A stretch of 64,000 nt of DNA from the NCBI RefSeq assembly GCF_000469465.1, contig NZ_KI271821.1, positions 1 to 64,000 of the forward strand, given 5' to 3'. Positions 60,554 to 64,000 of the stretch are shown here, in pieces; within the stretch, counting starts at the first letter, position 1, and each line of letters opens with the position of its first letter. The notes under the pieces are model-generated. The model was not told the DNA's origin and did not search any database. It saw only the letters and a list, made by a program, of their open reading frames with translations. The stretch is from Gemella bergeri ATCC 700627 (GTDB taxonomy: Bacteria; Bacillota; Bacilli; Staphylococcales; Gemellaceae). Both the position numbers and the translations under genes were made by a program.

Positions 60554-60674
60554 TGGAAAGAAAACGGTTTATTTGTTATAATATAGTTAAATAGTTTATG
60601 AAGGAGTTGACAAATGACGAAAATTTAAGAACAATCGCTAGATAAGTAGGCAGAAATTGTAGTTCTGTCTTTTT
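60554..60674 (+). ncRNA. Candidate short leader transcript with attenuator
   Basis: A TATAAT (60577-60582) with weak -35 TGGAAA (60554-60559) is followed by AAGGAG (60601-60606), a four-codon ORF (ATG at 60614: Met-Thr-Lys-Ile-stop) and then a hairpin GGCAGAA/TTCTGTC (60649-60655 with 60663-60669) with five T. This makes a transcript of about 85 nt that ends 82 bp before the surface-protein gene. It may be a leader-peptide attenuator for that gene or a small RNA. TTGACA at 60607-60612 could also be a -35 for a second start. Confidence 0.4.
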
Positions 60675-60756
60675 GTGATGCGAGTTTTTATTAGTGGTTA
60701 ATGTATGTATAAATAGGTAGACTATTGTTAGGTTTTAATCATAGGAGATAAACAAA

Positions 60757-62949
60757 ATGAATATATTTAAAAATAAATTTAAAAAAGTAATGACTGTTGG
60801 ATGTGGTTTAATATTGGTCTTATCTTTCGTTTGCTCAGTAAATACATTTGCTTATGATGATTCTGTCCAATATGGAGAAACCTCAATGTACTTTGCTGAT
60901 TATGACTCTGATAAAGATGTTTATACCAATAAGTTGAATGATGCAATAAAAGATAATTATTGGTCAAATCTTCAAGCAGTTGATGTTGAAACTATTGAGG
61001 GCAGTGATAATTTTAAAAGCTCATATTTCAAAATTGCACTTCCTAAATATTTACTTAAACCGGATGAAACAGATATAAATTCACACGCAAAACACATAGA
61101 TTTTGGTAGTTTTGGCGGTTATGAATTTTATAATTTCGGGATTATTCCTAATTGGGGAGGTTTTGCTCAGGTGGATAGATTTTTATTTAAAGACAATCCG
61201 GGAGAAAATCCATATTTACAACAAACCTTTAAAATTTTGGAAGGACAATTTAATCCATTTAATTTTAAACCCGGTAAAGATACTTTAACTGAGGAAGAAG
61301 CGGTAGATCCGCTTAATAAATTAAAGGTTTTAGCTGATATTAAAGCTAAGGACAGTACCGATTCTAAAAAAATTGATGAATATAAAAAAGGTGATTCATT
61401 AGATCTCAACTTTTCTATGAGTGCTCCGTGGTTTAAAAGACTTTATAATTCTCACGCAATGGCAAAAATGCAAATTGGAGGAATTTCAGAAGAAGGTGCT
61501 AAAAAATTACATGATCAATTTATTATGTCCGATTCTCAAATAGTGTTTACACTAGAGATACCAAAAGGAGTAACGATAAATGATAATCCAACTGCAAAAG
61601 TAAGTGGCATAGAAGGATTTACAACTACAGTCTTAAAGGATGGAAATACCCTAGTTATTAAACTGAGAAAAGATGAGAGAGCAAAGGTTTATAAATGGCA
61701 AGAGTTGGTTGATAAAGTAAATTCTATAAATACAAATAATATAAGTGTTAGTATTTCTGGGTTGAGTGTTTCTAGTGAAGCTGTTCCGGAAAGTGAAATA
61801 AGTATTAAAGGTACAGCATCAGCAGTTTATGATTTTGCGACCTCACGTACTGAAAAGTTTTACTTACACTCTAAGGAACATAATTCTCATGAAGAATTAG
61901 GTGTTGGACATGAAAATTCATCAGAAAGACTTTATTGGTCGTTTGCAGCAGTTCAAGATCCAAAAGGTTTTAATGAAGGGGCACCACAAGATAAACCTAA
62001 TTTAATATCATATACTTTTAAAGTAAACAAACCTGCTAATAATACGGTAACCTTTATAGATGGTGATAATACTCTTGCAAGCGTTATGGTGGAAGCAGGT
62101 AAAGCTATCGATAATGATGCTTTAACAAATGAATCAATGCCAAAAGATCCAACTAAGAGTGGATATACATTCAAAGAATGGAATACACAAAAAGATGGAA
62201 AAGGTACTAAGTTTACAGGTACTGCTGTTGTAAATAAAGATATGATTGTATACGCTATCTACAGTTTAAATTCGACACCTATAAATATTCCGCCGATATT
62301 AGAACTTAGAGATAAAACCATTACTATTGGAAATGAAATTGAACTTAAAGAGTTGATTGTAAAATCAGAAGATAGTGATGGAAAAGATCTTAAAAATATA
62401 ACAACGCTTGTAAATGACGGTGGATTTGATAATAATAAAGCAGGAAAATACACTATTATGTTTAAAGTAACCGATAAGAACGGAACAAGTGTAACAAAAA
62501 ATGCAACAATAACGGTAAATCCTAAATCAGAAATAATCAATAGTGTACCTATGCTTAAAGTTAAGGACAAAACTATTGATAAGGGTGAAAAACTTGACTT
62601 GATGAGTCTTGTTGTAACTGCTGAAGATAAAGAAGATGGCGATCTAACAAAAGATGTAAAACTTATAGATGATGGTGGATTTGATAATAATAAAGTAGGA
62701 AAATACACTATTACATTTAAAGTGACCGATAAGAATAGAGCAAGTGTAACTAAAAAAGCAATAGTTACAGTTAAAGAAAAGAATAAACTTATTCCTAATT
62801 CTGATAATAATAAATTTGTAAATGATAAAAATTCATCGGATACAAAAACTTTACCGAAGACGGGTATTACTGCAAATATATCATTATATGTTATATTGAC
62901 GGGATTATGGGGAATATTACTCATTGTATTGGTGATTAAGAAAAAATAA
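60757..62949 (+). CDS. LPxTG cell-wall-anchored surface protein
   Basis: A 730-residue sortase substrate. The signal peptide spans about 1-32 with cleavage after NTFA. Residues 33-428 form a region I do not recognise, presumably the ligand-binding part. Residues about 429-505 look like an InlB/Listeria-Bacteroides B-repeat (GYTFKEWNTQKDGKGTKF). Two tandem Ig-like, DUF5011-type repeats follow (about 512-588 and 597-674; each with DGGFDNNK and GKYTI.FKVTDKN). The sorting signal is LPKTG (699-703), a hydrophobic helix and a KKK end. It lies alone behind a structured leader; an adhesin role is likely but unproven. Confidence 0.88.
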   Translation: MNIFKNKFKKVMTVGCGLILVLSFVCSVNTFAYDDSVQYGETSMYFADYDSDKDVYTNKLNDAIKDNYWSNLQAVDVETIEGSDNFKSSYFKIALPKYLLKPDETDINSHAKHIDFGSFGGYEFYNFGIIPNWGGFAQVDRFLFKDNPGENPYLQQTFKILEGQFNPFNFKPGKDTLTEEEAVDPLNKLKVLADIKAKDSTDSKKIDEYKKGDSLDLNFSMSAPWFKRLYNSHAMAKMQIGGISEEGAKKLHDQFIMSDSQIVFTLEIPKGVTINDNPTAKVSGIEGFTTTVLKDGNTLVIKLRKDERAKVYKWQELVDKVNSINTNNISVSISGLSVSSEAVPESEISIKGTASAVYDFATSRTEKFYLHSKEHNSHEELGVGHENSSERLYWSFAAVQDPKGFNEGAPQDKPNLISYTFKVNKPANNTVTFIDGDNTLASVMVEAGKAIDNDALTNESMPKDPTKSGYTFKEWNTQKDGKGTKFTGTAVVNKDMIVYAIYSLNSTPINIPPILELRDKTITIGNEIELKELIVKSEDSDGKDLKNITTLVNDGGFDNNKAGKYTIMFKVTDKNGTSVTKNATITVNPKSEIINSVPMLKVKDKTIDKGEKLDLMSLVVTAEDKEDGDLTKDVKLIDDGGFDNNKVGKYTITFKVTDKNRASVTKKAIVTVKEKNKLIPNSDNNKFVNDKNSSDTKTLPKTGITANISLYVILTGLWGILLIVLVIKKK
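62416..62750 (+). repeat. Direct DNA repeats in the surface-protein gene
   Basis: Two 80-bp copies (62416-62495 and 62671-62750), about 90% identical by eye, are spaced 255 bp (85 codons) apart in frame. They encode the conserved half of the two Ig-like repeats. Such near-identical copies permit slippage or recombination that changes repeat number. Confidence 0.8.
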
Positions 62950-62991
62950 ATAAGAATTAATAACCTATTAATCTGAAAAATAACTTAAAAT

Positions 62992-63033
62992 ATTGACCTT
63001 TGCGATTGGTTTAAGCCGATTTCAAAGGTCAAT
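62992..63033 (+). terminator. Long hairpin after surface-protein gene
   Basis: A perfect 11-bp stem ATTGACCTTTG/CAAAGGTCAAT (62992-63002 with 63023-63033) with a further 5-6 bp inner stem (63005-63010 with 63015-63020). It is followed by CTTATG rather than a T-run, so termination is plausible but not typical. Confidence 0.55.
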
Positions 63034-63102
63034 CTTATGTGCGAAAATATAATAGATAATATGGAGTATAGATTTCTTTAAAAAGACATTTTACCTAAAT
63101 AC

Positions 63103-63131
63103 TTGAGATTTTTTAAGTTTAAATTTATAAT
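63103..63131 (+). promoter_or_regulatory. Promoter of ruvAB
   Basis: TTGAGA (63103-63108), 17 bp and TATAAT (63126-63131), 29 bp before the ruvA start. I saw no good LexA-type GAAC-N4-GTTC box. Confidence 0.65.
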
Positions 63132-63159
63132 AAAATAATTAAAGATGGAGTGTGAAAGA

Positions 63160-63735
63160 ATGTACGCATACATAAAAGGGAATATAGCAGAAATAAATCC
63201 CACTAATATAATAATTGAAAATAATGGTATTGGTTATGAAATTATTGTAGCTAATCCCTATGAATATAAACTTAATAGTGAAATGACGGTTTACATTAAT
63301 CAGCAGGTAAAGGAAGATTCGAATACATTGTACGGTTTTTTAAGTAAAGAACAAAAAAAAGTATTTTTGTCGTTATTAAAAGTAAAAGGTGTTGGTCCGA
63401 AAAGTGCTTTAGCTATTCTTGCCGGTGCAACAAGTGATGAAATTATTTCAGCAATAGAAAAACAAGATGCTGTTTATTTAATGAAATTTCCGGGAGTTGG
63501 TAAAAAATCAGCACAACAAATTATTTTAGATTTACAAGGAAAAATAGATTTTAATACAACGAATTCAAAAATATCAACAACAGATATTTATTTAAAAGAT
63601 GCGTTATTGGCATTGGAAGCATTAGGATATAGTAAACGAGAATTAACAAAAATTGAAAAAAAACTCTCTACATTTGAATACGACGGCGTTGATGAATATG
63701 TAAAACAAGGATTAAAATTATTGATGAGTGTTTAG
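63160..63735 (+). CDS. ruvA: Holliday junction DNA helicase subunit RuvA
   Basis: A 191-residue RuvA that binds four-way junctions and recruits RuvB. The N-terminal OB fold begins MYAYIKGNIAEINPTNIIIE. Two helix-hairpin-helix motifs read LKVKGVGPKSALAILAG and MKFPGVGKKSAQQIILDL. The C-terminal RuvB-binding domain is at about 145-191. The start is ATG 63160; an in-frame ATG at 63145 lies upstream of the likely ribosome site (GGAG 63147-63150). ruvB follows 9 bp after the stop. Confidence 0.95.
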   Translation: MYAYIKGNIAEINPTNIIIENNGIGYEIIVANPYEYKLNSEMTVYINQQVKEDSNTLYGFLSKEQKKVFLSLLKVKGVGPKSALAILAGATSDEIISAIEKQDAVYLMKFPGVGKKSAQQIILDLQGKIDFNTTNSKISTTDIYLKDALLALEALGYSKRELTKIEKKLSTFEYDGVDEYVKQGLKLLMSV

Positions 63736-63744
63736 GAGAACAAT

Positions 63745-64000
63745 ATGGAAGAAAGAATAGTTTCTGCCGGACAAAATAGCGGAGAAGAAAGAGAAGAACA
63801 GTCTTTGCGTCCAAAATTTTTAAGTCAGTATATAGGACAAAATCAAATAAAGGATAATTTAAAAATATTTATTGAAGCGGCAAAATTACGTGATGAAGTA
63901 TTAGATCATTGTTTGTTGTATGGTCCTCCTGGGCTTGGCAAAACAACGTTAGCAACGATTATTGCTAATGAAATGGGCGTAAATATAAAATATACTTCTG
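63745..64000 (+). CDS. ruvB: Holliday junction DNA helicase RuvB (partial, runs off window)
   Basis: The first 85 codons of RuvB, cut by the window end. The ATG at 63745 follows TAGGAGA. The protein opens with an acidic stretch, then [18 protein letters not shown] and Walker [15 protein letters not shown], diagnostic for the branch-migration motor. No internal stop in the visible part. Confidence 0.95.
   Translation, partial: MEERIVSAGQNSGEEREEQSLRPKFLSQYIGQNQIKDNLKIFIEAAKLRDEVLDHCLLYGPPGLGKTTLATIIANEMGVNIKYTS

Noticed and set aside
60369-60581. 70-codon ORF in the gap before the surface protein
   Set aside because: No ribosome-binding site, composition dictated by AT-rich DNA, and it overlaps a better promoter signal.
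62259-62924. 221-codon minus-strand ORF opposite the surface-protein gene
   Set aside because: Shadow of the repetitive sense frame: Ser/Leu/Val/Phe-rich, no ribosome site, and the sense frame has clear domains.

Overview
The window is a gene-dense, AT-rich stretch of a low-GC Firmicutes (Bacilli) chromosome. Protein sequences, Bacillus-type operons (rplJ-rplL, rpoB-rpoC, infC-rpmI-rplT, recF-gyrB-gyrA, clpX-lon-engB, sufCDSUB, dinG-asnS-dnaD-nth, ruvAB), strong Shine-Dalgarno sites, many TTG/GTG starts and an LPxTG surface protein point to Bacilli related to Gemella or Staphylococcaceae. Gemella is my best guess, but it is an inference from composition and gene content, not a database match. 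I see no rRNA, tRNA, CRISPR array, intact insertion sequence or prophage.

Layout. 1-2.8 kb: a TipAS-type MerR regulator, then rplJ-rplL behind an L10 leader, then a YbxB-like methyltransferase. 2.8-10.5 kb: rpoB and rpoC. 10.5-11.9 kb: infC-rpmI-rplT behind an L20-type leader, with infC starting at AUU. 11.9-12.7 kb: a choline/aminoglycoside kinase-fold gene on the minus strand. 13-19 kb: rlbA(yaaA)-recF-gyrB-gyrA without dnaA/dnaN. 19-25.3 kb: PEP carboxylase, an HxlR regulator with an unknown acidic protein, a divergent nitroreductase and an aldehyde dehydrogenase. 25.6-29.8 kb: clpX-lon-engB. 30-35.1 kb: sufCDSUB. 35.3-37.8 kb: a short lanthipeptide-leader-like ORF, a membrane-anchored extracellular protein and ackA. 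37.9-44.5 kb: cca, a decayed dinG, asnS, dnaD, an iron-sulfur-less nth, lspA and a small thioredoxin. 44.7-51 kb: CPBP protease, MFS transporter, recD2 (minus), LysR and DUF554. 51-60.1 kb (all minus): lipL, ptb-buk, a PfoR-like PTS_EIIC_2 permease and pdhABCD. 60.6-64 kb: LPxTG surface protein, ruvA and the start of ruvB.

Metabolic picture. PDH makes acetyl-CoA and needs the lipoyl groups that LipL transfers. Ptb-Buk and AckA belong to substrate-level ATP synthesis from acyl-phosphates. PEP carboxylase supplies oxaloacetate. The Suf system builds Fe-S clusters. Candidate CcpA (cre) sites lie at the pdh promoter and upstream of ackA, which suggests glucose control of both.

I found no convincing new multi-gene system. 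The most unusual items are: (1) a DinG homologue with intact exonuclease residues but no helicase Walker A and an eroded DEAH box; (2) an Nth without the C-terminal Fe-S cysteines; (3) glycine at GyrA position 87; (4) a 35-codon ORF with a subtilin-like FDLDL leader motif; and (5) three unexplained structured intergenic elements (29766-29879, 44547-44609, 60577-60674). Many computed ORF starts (rpoB, infC, lon, sufB, dinG, pdhA, pdhC) fall inside Shine-Dalgarno sequences, and I moved those starts downstream.
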